Shown in pieces: positions 27,406 through 35,121 of a stretch of 64,000 bases of DNA (the stretch's first letter is position 1; every line of letters begins with the position of its first letter). Below the pieces are notes generated by a model. The model was not told where the DNA came from. It was given only the letters and a program-made list of their open reading frames with translations, and did no database searches. Source of the stretch: S012-113 sp965368405. Its GTDB lineage: Bacteria; Bacteroidota; Bacteroidia; Cytophagales; Cyclobacteriaceae. Position numbers and translations under genes: made by a program. The stretch covers positions 10,092-74,091 of the forward strand of contig CBDUMS010000004.1 in NCBI GenBank assembly GCA_965368405.1, read 5' to 3'.

Positions 27406-28017
27406 ATGCAATCAGTTTTATCTTTTTTATTGGTGATTTTATTAATGGTTCCTGATAAACAAGTCGATCAAAAATCGATAATATTTTATGGCGATAGTAT
27501 CACAGCCGGTTATGGACTAGGTACCGAATTCGCCTTTCCTCAACTTATCGGCGATAAGCTAAATAATGCAGGTTATGAAATTGATGTCGTAAATGCTGGC
27601 TTAAGTGGAGAAACCAGCGCTGGCGGGCTTACTCGAATTGACTGGATCCTTAACCGGCGCTTCGATGTATTTGTTCTGGAATTAGGGGGCAACGATGGCT
27701 TACGCGGAATTCCTGTGGCTGAAACTAAAAAGAACCTGCAAAAGATAATTGATAAGGTAAAAGAAAAATACCCTGATACTCAGATAGTAGTTGCCGGCAT
27801 GATGGTTCCTCCAAACATGGGTCCGGACTATTCAGAAGCTTTTATACAAGTTTTTAAGGAGCTCGCCGAAACAAATAAAACTACGTATATACCGTTTATT
27901 CTCGATGGTGTAGGCGGTATTGAGGGATTAAATCAACCCGACGGGATACATCCCAATGTAGAAGGCCATCAAATCATCGCAGACAAGATATACCCGGTCA
28001 TTAAAAGCTTATTATAG
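27406..28017 (+). CDS. tesA: TesA-like SGNH esterase (arylesterase / lysophospholipase L1)
   Basis: 203 residues with a short hydrophobic N-terminus (SVLSFLLVILLMV) that should target it to the periplasm. The SGNH blocks are plain: FYGDSITAGYGLG (Ser), NAGLSGETSAGG (Gly), LELGGNDGLRG (Asn) and QPDGIHPNVEGH (Asp/His). E. coli TesA, about the same length, hydrolyses lysophospholipids, acyl-CoAs and aryl esters, and is divergent from ybbAP just as here. No signal cysteine is present, so it is soluble or anchored by an uncleaved helix. No consensus -7 box was found in the 82-base gap. Confidence 0.92.
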   Translation: MQSVLSFLLVILLMVPDKQVDQKSIIFYGDSITAGYGLGTEFAFPQLIGDKLNNAGYEIDVVNAGLSGETSAGGLTRIDWILNRRFDVFVLELGGNDGLRGIPVAETKKNLQKIIDKVKEKYPDTQIVVAGMMVPPNMGPDYSEAFIQVFKELAETNKTTYIPFILDGVGGIEGLNQPDGIHPNVEGHQIIADKIYPVIKSLL

Positions 28018-28120
28018 GTTTCTTTTCCATTAACTTAATACTGATTAAGTACGTTCAAATAAAAAAATCCGGTAACGCTGTAAGAAACGGATTGGTTTCT
28101 GCACTAATACTAAAAAGCCT

Positions 28121-28606
28121 TTGAGGACGGAAAAACCATCATCAAATGTAGTCGATATGCTCAGGGATCATACCGGAATGATTCATAAGCTCAGTCGTAT
28201 GTATTCGAACAACGAATCGGAATTTGAAGATTTGAAACAGGAAATCAATTACCAGCTGATAAAGTCGTACCCCCGCTTTCGAGGAGAGAGTAAATTAAGT
28301 ACCTGGGTGTACAAAGTCGCCCTGTTTACCGCACTGGCTCAGCTAAGAAAGCAGCGTACAGATGTTTCTTTCGTCTCCGAAATCCCTGAGCGCACAACTC
28401 CAGCTGAAGACAACGATTGGGAAGAGTTATTGATCGCAATTAAAAAGCTACCTGAAATTGATCGCTCGATTATTTTCTTGTATCTAGAAGACAGGCCTTA
28501 TAAGGAAATGGCCGAGATACTCGGTATTACGGAATCTAACTTGGGCGTAAAGCTTAACCGGATCAAAAAGAAGCTTAAGAACTATTTTAATAAATCTTCT
28601 GAGTAA
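28121..28606 (+). CDS. RNA polymerase sigma-70 family (ECF-like) factor
   Basis: 161 residues. Region 2 is EDLKQEINYQLIKSYPRFRGESKLSTWVYKVALFTALAQLRK and region 4 is LPEIDRSIIFLYLEDRPYKEMAEILGITESNLGVKLNRIKKKLK (given as positions about 37-78 and 110-153). It directs RNA polymerase to a small regulon, usually held off by a partner. The start is TTG 28121 or, 12 codons later, ATG 28157; the sequence does not decide. Its stop overlaps the next gene by one base (TAATG), and that gene encodes a four-helix membrane protein, the likely regulator. Confidence 0.88.
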   Translation: MRTEKPSSNVVDMLRDHTGMIHKLSRMYSNNESEFEDLKQEINYQLIKSYPRFRGESKLSTWVYKVALFTALAQLRKQRTDVSFVSEIPERTTPAEDNDWEELLIAIKKLPEIDRSIIFLYLEDRPYKEMAEILGITESNLGVKLNRIKKKLKNYFNKSSE

Positions 28607-29184
28607 TGAATGATTTAAAGGCAAAATGGAAAACAGTTTTAACTCCAAGGTATTCCGAAGAGGAGTTGAAAAGTATTTACAACATAAAAAAAGACCATAG
28701 CCTTGGCTTCTTAAGAGCAAAGTTAGGTTGGGACTTAGTTGTTGCGGAGATAATCGTCGTTGCCTTTATAGTTTTTCTTCAAATAATAGATCTTAGTTCA
28801 AGTAATTTCTGGTCGATGATAATGGCGTTTATTGGGATTCAGCATTTATTTTTATACCAACTACAAGCGAAACTAATTGAAAAACGCCTGCAGTTTGCTG
28901 ATAATCTATCTCAGTCGCTGCAGACCTCCATTAAACTGTTAAAAGGCCTACTCTGGCATTATAGAATTTGGCCTGCTGTGCTTAGCCTTGTGCTCTATTC
29001 GGGATACTATTTATGGTTTAGGCCGGATTGGTCTACACTCACCCTGGCGCTTCAAGGGTGGGTCATTATTGTTTTAGTTACCAGTATCTCTACCTTGCTG
29101 AGCGCTCTAGTGGTAAGAAAACAAATTGATCATCTTAGTCAATTATTTCAAAAGCTAGCTTCTTCGGCGAATGAGCCTAGCTAG
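28606..29184 (+). CDS. Four-helix membrane protein, possible sigma-factor partner
   Basis: 192 residues of no family I recognise. Residues 1-40 are charged and cytoplasmic-looking (LKAKWKTVLTPRYSEEELKSIYNIKKDHS); four hydrophobic helices follow at about 43-62, 67-86, 122-138 and 147-168, with a basic and amphipathic stretch between the second and third. It is coupled to the sigma gene by a one-base overlap, and small membrane proteins in this place often act as anti-sigma factors in Bacteroidota. That role is inferred from position only; no zinc anti-sigma motif (HxxxCxxC) is present. Confidence 0.8.
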   Translation: MNDLKAKWKTVLTPRYSEEELKSIYNIKKDHSLGFLRAKLGWDLVVAEIIVVAFIVFLQIIDLSSSNFWSMIMAFIGIQHLFLYQLQAKLIEKRLQFADNLSQSLQTSIKLLKGLLWHYRIWPAVLSLVLYSGYYLWFRPDWSTLTLALQGWVIIVLVTSISTLLSALVVRKQIDHLSQLFQKLASSANEPS

Positions 29185-29190
29185 AATTAA

Positions 29191-29799
29191 CTACTTCTTC
29201 TTACAGTACTTATTGATTGCCGCCTCTGCGTCTGGGACGTTAAGGCTTTTTGCCTTATTAAAATCTTCGCAGGCTGATTTGCGGCGTTTCGCATTAACAT
29301 GTAAAATACCACGGTACAAATATGCTTGACCGTTCTGAGCATCTAAACGAATAGCGTCTTCGTAATCGCTCAATGCTTCTCTAACCTTGCCCATTCGGTA
29401 ATTAGCTTTACCTCGGTACATAAATGCAGAACTATTTTGGTTAAACTTCTTTATTACTGCATTAAACTGATAATAAGCATTTTCAAAATCGCCATTCTTA
29501 AATTCAATATTACCAATGCTTAAATGTGCCTGAACATGATCTGGATTGAGCTTTAGAACACTGTAGAAATCCTTCATTGCATCTTCTTCTTTCTGAAGTT
29601 CCTGGTATGCTCGTCCTCTATTATAAATTATCTCTATCGCCCTGGGCTTGATGGCCAGCACTTTAGAATATTCCTCAATAGCTTTTTGATAGTCTCCGGA
29701 TTGAAAATATTGGTCTCCCAGATCACTCTTTTCCCTGGTACAACCTAATGCTACCAGTGCAACAACGAGCAACATTGTTGCTCTTAAAATTAATCCCAC
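29191..29799 (-). CDS. TPR-repeat lipoprotein
   Basis: 202 residues. Signal peptide MLLVVALVALGC with a clear lipobox (Cys about 20), then five TPR units from about 27 to 175, for example YFQSGDYQKAIEEYSKVLAI and NYRMGKVREALSDYEDAI. It should be a periplasm- or surface-facing scaffold. I chose the GTG at 29797-29799 because the only ATG, eight codons in, would leave too short a signal peptide without a basic residue. It follows the hydrolase gene by six bases. The partner protein is unknown. Confidence 0.85.
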   Translation of the reverse strand: MGLILRATMLLVVALVALGCTREKSDLGDQYFQSGDYQKAIEEYSKVLAIKPRAIEIIYNRGRAYQELQKEEDAMKDFYSVLKLNPDHVQAHLSIGNIEFKNGDFENAYYQFNAVIKKFNQNSSAFMYRGKANYRMGKVREALSDYEDAIRLDAQNGQAYLYRGILHVNAKRRKSACEDFNKAKSLNVPDAEAAINKYCKKK

Positions 29800-29805
29800 T
29801 TTTAA

Positions 29806-30552
29806 TTATTTAAACTTCTCTAAAAAATCTTCTACTACATCCCAATACCGAAGAGAATCACCAAATTGGTTCCAAAGCGCTTTAGAACCGTGGTTTCCGG
29901 CCGTTGTTGGCAAATAATACTCTTTTATTTCTCCAGGGATAGCCTCATAAATATTCCACCAACTACCCTTCTCATTTTTAGCAGATGTAATAAACACCGG
30001 TTTAGTAATGTTTTTCGCTCCCTCTGCAATATAGGTTGCTGATTTACCCTGACTTTTAAAGTACTCGCCAGGAGAAAATGCCAGAATACCATCAACAGCA
30101 TCAGGATTATCACCGGCATAGCGCAATACCAACGCCGAAGAATAAGAACTGCCCCATATAATGATCTTACCTTCAGTGAAGTAGTTTTTGGCGTAATCAA
30201 CGGCAGCCTCAATATCCTGATAAGTATCTATATATGTAGTTGGTTTCATCGCCTTTTCGGCAGACAATACTGTACTATTTCGAACTCCATTATTTTCATA
30301 TCCCGATCGCAGGTCAACCGCCATACAGTTATAACCCAAATTATTGAGTCGTGGAGCAATTTCCAGATATTCACCACGGCTCGATCTTGCTTGATGAAAA
30401 AGCACGATAAACGGTGCCGTTTTATCATGGGAAAGGTATAGGTCGGCAGTTATAGTTATACCGTCTTTCGATGGAAAGCTAATTTCTTTTTTATTCTGTG
30501 GTGCAGATAAAAGTAAAATGGCGAGAAAGGCGAATGTCTGAACTATAAGCAT
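29806..30552 (-). CDS. Secreted alpha/beta hydrolase (dienelactone hydrolase-like)
   Basis: 248 residues with an N-terminal hydrophobic segment ending in SAPQ. The fold is that of an alpha/beta hydrolase: oxyanion region LFHQARSSRGEY, nucleophile elbow IIWGSSYSSALVLRY near 130 (G-x-S-x-S instead of the usual G-x-S-x-G), FITSAKNE near the acid, and TAGNHGSKAL with the catalytic His. Substrate unknown. The elbow with Ser in the last position is a mild departure. It follows the DUF3108 gene by 16 bases and has its own -7 box just before the ATG. Confidence 0.8.
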   Translation of the reverse strand: MLIVQTFAFLAILLLSAPQNKKEISFPSKDGITITADLYLSHDKTAPFIVLFHQARSSRGEYLEIAPRLNNLGYNCMAVDLRSGYENNGVRNSTVLSAEKAMKPTTYIDTYQDIEAAVDYAKNYFTEGKIIIWGSSYSSALVLRYAGDNPDAVDGILAFSPGEYFKSQGKSATYIAEGAKNITKPVFITSAKNEKGSWWNIYEAIPGEIKEYYLPTTAGNHGSKALWNQFGDSLRYWDVVEDFLEKFK

Positions 30553-30556
30553 TGCG

Positions 30557-30564
30557 CAAAGTTA
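30557..30564 (-). promoter_or_regulatory. -7 element (TAACTTTG, minus strand) four bases before the hydrolase ATG
   Basis: Read on the minus strand TAACTTTG is an exact TAnnTTTG box, followed by CGCA and the ATG of the hydrolase. It falls in the 16-base gap after the DUF3108 stop, so it may be an internal promoter giving a leaderless message. No TTG at the -33 spacing was seen. Confidence 0.35.
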
Positions 30565-30568
30565 AAGA

Positions 30569-31390
30569 TTAATCATCTACTAATGCCGGTTTGTTCCTTA
30601 AACCACGGAAAGAAGTCAATTCAATGCCGGCATGTCCAACAAACATCTCTGCCTCAACTTTTAATGGAATCTTGTTTTCATCATCCGAAATCCACGCCAG
30701 GATAGAATCCTCTCCTTCAAAAATTGAGTTCTCGGGCATTACAGGGCGAAAAACTATACTTTTAAAATCCCCAGCTTTTGTTTCAACCACTTCACGGTTA
30801 TAACAAATTACCTGAAAGTCATAAAAGGTATCATCCAGAAATGCCTTAAAGGTAATTGTATCGCCAATCGCAACAGTACTAAAGTCCATCGTTCGCATAT
30901 ACATAAAACCAGAAATCATCCCTCGTGTTACATCCTGCATTTCATAGATCGTTGCTGGTTTAAAAGTTCCTTTATCAAAGTTGTAATCACTTACTTTAAT
31001 TACGGAGTCTTCATGAAAGAATTCTGTAATGTCAATTTTCTTGTATTTCCCTTCTTTAAGGTTACGCTGAGCCATATGCGTAACTAAGGTAGCGGTGTCG
31101 ATATAAGATTTCCATAGATCATCTACCGGAGCAACAAAGCCCACAAATCCACTAGTCCGACCAACTACATCTACCTGGTAGGTCGGTCTATCGTGCAATT
31201 CAACAGTTCCCTCTTTCACCTTCCAAGAACCACGTCCGACAGTGAAAAACCCATAGGTTGCTTTGTACTCCAGAAACTCGCCTTCCATGAAGGCATTATT
31301 TTGCAAATATTCTTCCCGAGGCACATCCTGGGTAAAAGAAGATAGCGTCAGTAATAAAAAAAGACCTATATATACTTGTTTGATAGCCAT
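30569..31390 (-). CDS. DUF3108 domain periplasmic protein
   Basis: 273 residues, signal peptide ending TLSSFTQ (about 21). The rest is the beta-rich DUF3108 domain: FLEYKATYGFFTVGRGSWKV, then AGDFKSIVFRPV and DDENKIPLKVEAEMFVGHAGIELTSF, which are characteristic of the family (LolA/LptA-like fold is assumed for it). The exact function is not known; it is widespread in Bacteroidota. It lies 42 bases after dapD in the same strand and starts a run of three envelope genes. A Gly-rich RTSGFVGFVAP loop is seen near 85. Confidence 0.83.
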   Translation of the reverse strand: MAIKQVYIGLFLLLTLSSFTQDVPREEYLQNNAFMEGEFLEYKATYGFFTVGRGSWKVKEGTVELHDRPTYQVDVVGRTSGFVGFVAPVDDLWKSYIDTATLVTHMAQRNLKEGKYKKIDITEFFHEDSVIKVSDYNFDKGTFKPATIYEMQDVTRGMISGFMYMRTMDFSTVAIGDTITFKAFLDDTFYDFQVICYNREVVETKAGDFKSIVFRPVMPENSIFEGEDSILAWISDDENKIPLKVEAEMFVGHAGIELTSFRGLRNKPALVDD

Positions 31391-31432
31391 AAATTCAAAC
31401 CATGTCTTTCAAAGTTTGTGCCAAAAATAACA

Positions 31433-32239
31433 TTAAATCGAAATGTCGTATTCGCGCAAAGCACTATTCAACGATGTTTTCTTATCTGTACTTTCCTTAC
31501 GATTACCAATAATTAACGCGCAAGGCACCTGATATGTTCCAGCTTTAAACTCCTTCGGTATTGTTCCAGGAATTACTACACTGCGCGGCGGTACATAGCC
31601 GCGATGGGTAACGGGCTCATCGCCGGTAACATCAATTATCTTGGTTGAAGCCGTTAAAGTAACATTGGCGCCCAATACAGCTTCCGAGCCTATTCTTACA
31701 CCCTCTACCAAAATGCATCGAGAACCAACGAAGGCATTGTCTTCTACAATTACTGGTGCAGCCTGAACGGGCTCAAGCACTCCACCAATTCCTACTCCAC
31801 CGCTTAAATGAACATTTTTACCGATTTGAGCACAACTACCTACTGTTGCCCAGGTGTCTACCATGGTACCCGAATCTACGTAGGCACCAATATTTACATA
31901 CGATGGCATCATTACCACGCCTGCACTAATATAGGCACCATAACGTGCCACAGCATGGGGCACGACCCTAATCCCCAGCTTTTCATATTCCTTTTTTAAG
32001 GCGATTTTATCATAAAACTCAAGAGGACCAGCATGGGATGTTGCCATTGAGCGCGTAGGGAAATACAAGATCACCGCTTTCTTTACCCAATCATTAACCT
32101 TCCAATCATCACCAATAGGTTCAGCAACTCTTAATTTTCCTTTATCCAGATCCTCTATAACGAGTTCAATATCTTTAATTGTAGCCGGGTCTTTTAATAA
32201 ACTTCTGTCCTCCCAAGCTGCCTCAATTCTTTGTATCAT
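31433..32239 (-). CDS. dapD: 2,3,4,5-tetrahydropyridine-2,6-dicarboxylate N-succinyltransferase
   Basis: 268 residues, close to E. coli DapD. It has a helical N-terminal domain, then GDDWKVNDWVKKAVILYF, and a left-handed beta helix made of hexapeptide repeats from about 100 to 235 (YISAGVVMMPSYVNIGAYVD, GSCAQIGKNVHLSGGVGIGG). It transfers succinyl from succinyl-CoA to tetrahydrodipicolinate in the succinylase branch of lysine and diaminopimelate synthesis, and so supports peptidoglycan. It is divergent from the glycosyltransferase gene with only 27 bases between the start codons. Confidence 0.95.
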   Translation of the reverse strand: MIQRIEAAWEDRSLLKDPATIKDIELVIEDLDKGKLRVAEPIGDDWKVNDWVKKAVILYFPTRSMATSHAGPLEFYDKIALKKEYEKLGIRVVPHAVARYGAYISAGVVMMPSYVNIGAYVDSGTMVDTWATVGSCAQIGKNVHLSGGVGIGGVLEPVQAAPVIVEDNAFVGSRCILVEGVRIGSEAVLGANVTLTASTKIIDVTGDEPVTHRGYVPPRSVVIPGTIPKEFKAGTYQVPCALIIGNRKESTDKKTSLNSALREYDISI

Positions 32240-32242
32240 TGT

Positions 32243-32254
32243 TTAGAATTCTAA
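32243..32254. promoter_or_regulatory. 12-bp palindrome between dapD and the glycosyltransferase
   Basis: TTAGAATTCTAA is a perfect dyad within the 27-base gap. The halves TTAGA/TCTAA are the same as in the dyad at 33389-33404, only with a two-base instead of a four-base larger spacing. A shared regulator is possible but not shown. Confidence 0.25.
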
Positions 32255-32266
32255 TTCTTATTGTAA

Positions 32267-33370
32267 TTGAACGCGAAGATAATAATTGCTGGAACATTAA
32301 AACCCGTATCAGAACCTCGTTCCTACAAAAAAATTGCAACAAGCCTAGCACGGTTGGGGTATCAAGTTGATATAATAGGTGCTTACCCCAGCGCAGATAA
32401 AACACCAAATGCAATCTTTCTTCACCCTCATAATTACACCCGAAGAGGGCTAAAACGATTCTTGTTGCCGTGGAAAATATTCCGCAAAATCACCAAAATC
32501 AAGCCCGATATATTAATCGTTAACACGCATGAACTTCTACTGATAGGCAGTATATTCCGCGTCCTTTTTAGGAAGCGGCTCATTTACGACATCCGGGAAA
32601 ATTACAATTATAATTTAAGATATCAGGGCATTTATCCTGAACCAATCGGTTGGTTGCTGGGAAGCTATGTTCGATTTAAAGAAATTATATTCAGTCCATT
32701 TGTTGACTATTTCTTTCTTGCTGAAGACTGTTATCGTAAAGAGATCGGTTTCATTAAAACAAGGAAGCATCTAGTGTTGGAAAACAAATACATCCCCGAA
32801 CAACTTGTAAATTTTAAGGAAGGCAATCACTCCGTAGAGTTCCTAATGTCGGGCACGATAAGTATTCTTTATGGAGCCCTTGAGGCGCTTAAGTTTATCT
32901 CATACTTTTCACCTGAAAAATACTCCATGCATATAATTGGTCATTGTCCAAGTCCTGCCCTGCGCACCACGCTCGAATCGAATGCACAGGAGCTAGACAA
33001 TTTGACAGTGTCCCTTTCAGCAGATCCAGTACCCCATGAAGAACTTCTGGAGGCTATAAACCAAAACACTGTAGGAATTCTGCCATACCAAGCGAATAAA
33101 AGCACCAAAAACAAGCTACCTACCAAGCTCTTTGAGTACATTGGCATGGGTATTCCTGTACTTATTTCACCCAACTCGCTTTGGCAAAGGATCATTGATC
33201 AATACAAAGCTGGCGGTGTTGTAGACTTTAACCAAGTGCCCAATATGGACCACATAAGCAATAGTATTAATTTAAGAAAAGAATCTAATCGCATTGATTT
33301 ACAGAATATTATGTGGGAATCGAATGAAAGCTCACTTCTCAATGCGCTGAAAGAAGTTTTACGAAATTAA
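32267..33370 (+). CDS. GT-B glycosyltransferase (GT4-like)
   Basis: 367 residues. The first strand is IIIAGTLKPVSEPRSYKKIATSLARLGYQVDIIGAYP, followed by DILIVNTHELLLIG and YDIRENYNYN (positions about 5-120); the C-terminal Rossmann half has HIIGHCPSP, GILPYQANKSTKNKLPTKLFEYIGMGIPVL, the sugar-nucleotide site of GT4 enzymes (E-x7-E-like region). It would transfer a sugar in polysaccharide or glycolipid synthesis. The start must be TTG 32267 because a stop codon is directly upstream in frame and the next ATG is far downstream. It stands alone, outside any sugar cluster. Confidence 0.8.
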   Translation: MNAKIIIAGTLKPVSEPRSYKKIATSLARLGYQVDIIGAYPSADKTPNAIFLHPHNYTRRGLKRFLLPWKIFRKITKIKPDILIVNTHELLLIGSIFRVLFRKRLIYDIRENYNYNLRYQGIYPEPIGWLLGSYVRFKEIIFSPFVDYFFLAEDCYRKEIGFIKTRKHLVLENKYIPEQLVNFKEGNHSVEFLMSGTISILYGALEALKFISYFSPEKYSMHIIGHCPSPALRTTLESNAQELDNLTVSLSADPVPHEELLEAINQNTVGILPYQANKSTKNKLPTKLFEYIGMGIPVLISPNSLWQRIIDQYKAGGVVDFNQVPNMDHISNSINLRKESNRIDLQNIMWESNESSLLNALKEVLRN

Positions 33371-33388
33371 TATTAATCTAATATTTTT

Positions 33389-33404
33389 TTTAGAGTATTC
33401 TAAA
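33389..33404. promoter_or_regulatory. DtxR/MntR-like operator candidate upstream of the metal operon
   Basis: TTTAGA-GTAT-TCTAAA is an inverted repeat with perfect six-base arms. It lies just upstream of the -7 box at 33413 and 33 bases before the ATG of a DtxR-family regulator, where an autorepression site would sit. The AT-rich TTTAGnnnnnnCTAAA form is similar in style to DtxR-family boxes (inference). Confidence 0.45.
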
Positions 33405-33412
33405 TTTATTCT

Positions 33413-33420
33413 TAAATTTG
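33413..33420 (+). promoter_or_regulatory. -7 element (TAAATTTG) of the metal-transport operon
   Basis: An exact TAnnTTTG match ending 16 bases before ATG 33437. The operator candidate covers the region between this box and the expected -33 position, where no TTG is present, which suits a promoter controlled by the bound regulator. Confidence 0.45.
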
Positions 33421-33436
33421 CCAAAAGGAATTCGTT

Positions 33437-34096
33437 ATGCTTACACACACCGAAGAGAATTATCTCAAAGCTATTTTTAGTTTATCGGGCCCGGAAAAGA
33501 TTGCAGTTAGTACAAATGCCGTTGCGGATATGATAAATACATCCGCGGCTTCGGTAACGGATATGATTCAAAAACTGAGCAAGAAGAAACTAGTTTCTTA
33601 CCACCGCTACCAGGGGGTTACCCCTACTGAAGCTGGCGCAAAAGCAGCGCTGAAAATAATTCGTAAACATCGGCTTTGGGAAGTTTTCCTTGTTCAAAAA
33701 CTTAAGTTTAAGTGGGATGAAGTGCATGACGTAGCTGAGCAATTAGAACATGTAGATTCTGAAATGCTAATTGAGCAACTCGATCAATTCCTGGGATTTC
33801 CGAAATACGACCCTCATGGAGATCCGATTCCAAATGCGAATGGGGAAATGGAAGGAAGTCCAACGGTTACGATAAGTATGTTGCAACCCGGTGATGAATG
33901 TCGTGTTATTTCTGCGAAAGATTCCTCCACTAGCTTTTTGAGTTATCTTGATAAAATACAAATTTCATTAGGTGCTAAGATTTGCGTTACCGACTTCTTT
34001 GAATACGACAACTCCTATGCTGTGACCATCGATGGGGGAAATGCCATTACGCTTTCGCACAAAGTGGCAGAGAACATTTATATCGAAAAATTATGA
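33437..34096 (+). CDS. DtxR/MntR-family metal-dependent repressor
   Basis: 219 residues. N-terminal winged helix-turn-helix starting LTHTEENYLKAIFSLS with VSTNAVADMINTSAASVTDMIQKL; dimerisation and metal domain with IIRKHRLWEVFL and VAEQLEHVDSEML, in which His, Glu, Glu-His fall at the places of the MntR/DtxR metal ligands, then FDPHGDPIP-type (YDPHGDPIP) loop; residues about 145-219 are an SH3/FeoA-like tail. It should bind Fe(II) or Mn(II) and repress its own operon. The last four bases overlap the next gene (ATGA). The choice of metal is not certain. Confidence 0.92.
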   Translation: MLTHTEENYLKAIFSLSGPEKIAVSTNAVADMINTSAASVTDMIQKLSKKKLVSYHRYQGVTPTEAGAKAALKIIRKHRLWEVFLVQKLKFKWDEVHDVAEQLEHVDSEMLIEQLDQFLGFPKYDPHGDPIPNANGEMEGSPTVTISMLQPGDECRVISAKDSSTSFLSYLDKIQISLGAKICVTDFFEYDNSYAVTIDGGNAITLSHKVAENIYIEKL

Positions 34097-35121
34097 ACCC
34101 GGCGCTACTAAATTTATTGGTATTCTTTACACTAGTCATACTTATATGGCTGGCCGTTAAACTAATAACATCACGTGGTCTTTTACAGGGAAAACTTCGA
34201 AAGCAAAAAACGCTAACAGAAGACAACCTTAAACAACTCTACCATGTAGAACAGAGTAACCGCTCTGCATCGCTAAGCGACCTATCTGGCGCTCTTAAGG
34301 TAAGGAGAAGAAAGATATTGCCTTTAATTGAAGCTGCATCCGAATCGGGATTAATCGAGTACACCGATGATAACTTAGGCTTAACAACCGATGGCCGTGA
34401 ATATGCATTGCGTATAGTGCGTGTACACCGCTTATGGGAAAAATACTTAGCAGAGCGAACCGGTCACCACCCGTCTAATTGGCATTATTTAGCTGAAAAA
34501 ATGGAACATCAACTCTCCGATGAAGATGTTGATCAATTAAACGCAAGCTTGGGTAACCCCATGTTCGACCCTCATGGAGACCCTATTCCAACCGAATCGG
34601 GCAAGATAACCGCCGTTCAATGGCAGCCACTCCCATCCTACCCGACTAATAAGCCTGCTAAAATTGTTCATATAGAAGATGAACCTGGCGTTATTTATCG
34701 TCAAATACTTGATAAACGTATTCTTATTGGTTCATATTTAATTGTAGAAGAGTCGACCAACAGTCATGTAGTATTTACTTGCGAGGGAGAAAAACATAAA
34801 CTTTCCAGCATTGTAGCTGCAAACATCAATGTAAAGCCACTTACGGAAGATGAAAGCTATGAGGAAAATACAGTGCGCTTATCGTCCCTCGAATATGGTG
34901 AAAATGCACAGGTTGTTGGCCTTTCGCAAGAATGCCGAGGTGCTAGTCGTCGCAGATTACTCGATTTGGGCATATTACCTGGAACAGCGATAGAAATCGA
35001 TTTAAAAAGTCCGCTACGTGACCCAATCGCCTATCGTGTAAGAAATACATCTATTGCCCTACGCAACACATTGGCAGAGTTAATTTTAATAAACAAAATG
35101 AATAATGGAAAAGACAATTGA
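34093..35121 (+). CDS. Membrane-anchored DtxR-like regulator fused to FeoA
   Basis: 342 residues with an odd order of parts: one N-terminal membrane helix (about 5-24, LLNLLVFFTLVILIWLAVKL), a DtxR-type winged helix (about 42-105) with RRRKILPLIEAASESGL, a dimerisation/metal domain keeping VRVHRLWEKYL and LAEKMEHQLS (the His and ExxEH ligands) and MFDPHGDPIPT, an SH3-like part (about 190-255), and a C-terminal FeoA domain (about 262-340, RLSSLEYGENAQVVGLS). The FeoA part should contact FeoB, encoded next. It starts inside the previous stop (ATGA) and overlaps the FeoB GTPase gene by 17 bases. Whether it binds DNA is unknown. Confidence 0.9.
   Translation: MNPALLNLLVFFTLVILIWLAVKLITSRGLLQGKLRKQKTLTEDNLKQLYHVEQSNRSASLSDLSGALKVRRRKILPLIEAASESGLIEYTDDNLGLTTDGREYALRIVRVHRLWEKYLAERTGHHPSNWHYLAEKMEHQLSDEDVDQLNASLGNPMFDPHGDPIPTESGKITAVQWQPLPSYPTNKPAKIVHIEDEPGVIYRQILDKRILIGSYLIVEESTNSHVVFTCEGEKHKLSSIVAANINVKPLTEDESYEENTVRLSSLEYGENAQVVGLSQECRGASRRRLLDLGILPGTAIEIDLKSPLRDPIAYRVRNTSIALRNTLAELILINKMNNGKDN

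Noticed and set aside
28034..28049. CTTAAT-ACTG-ATTAAG inverted repeat after tesA as a terminator
   Set aside because: The six-pair stem is AT-rich and no T-run follows; it is too weak to call.
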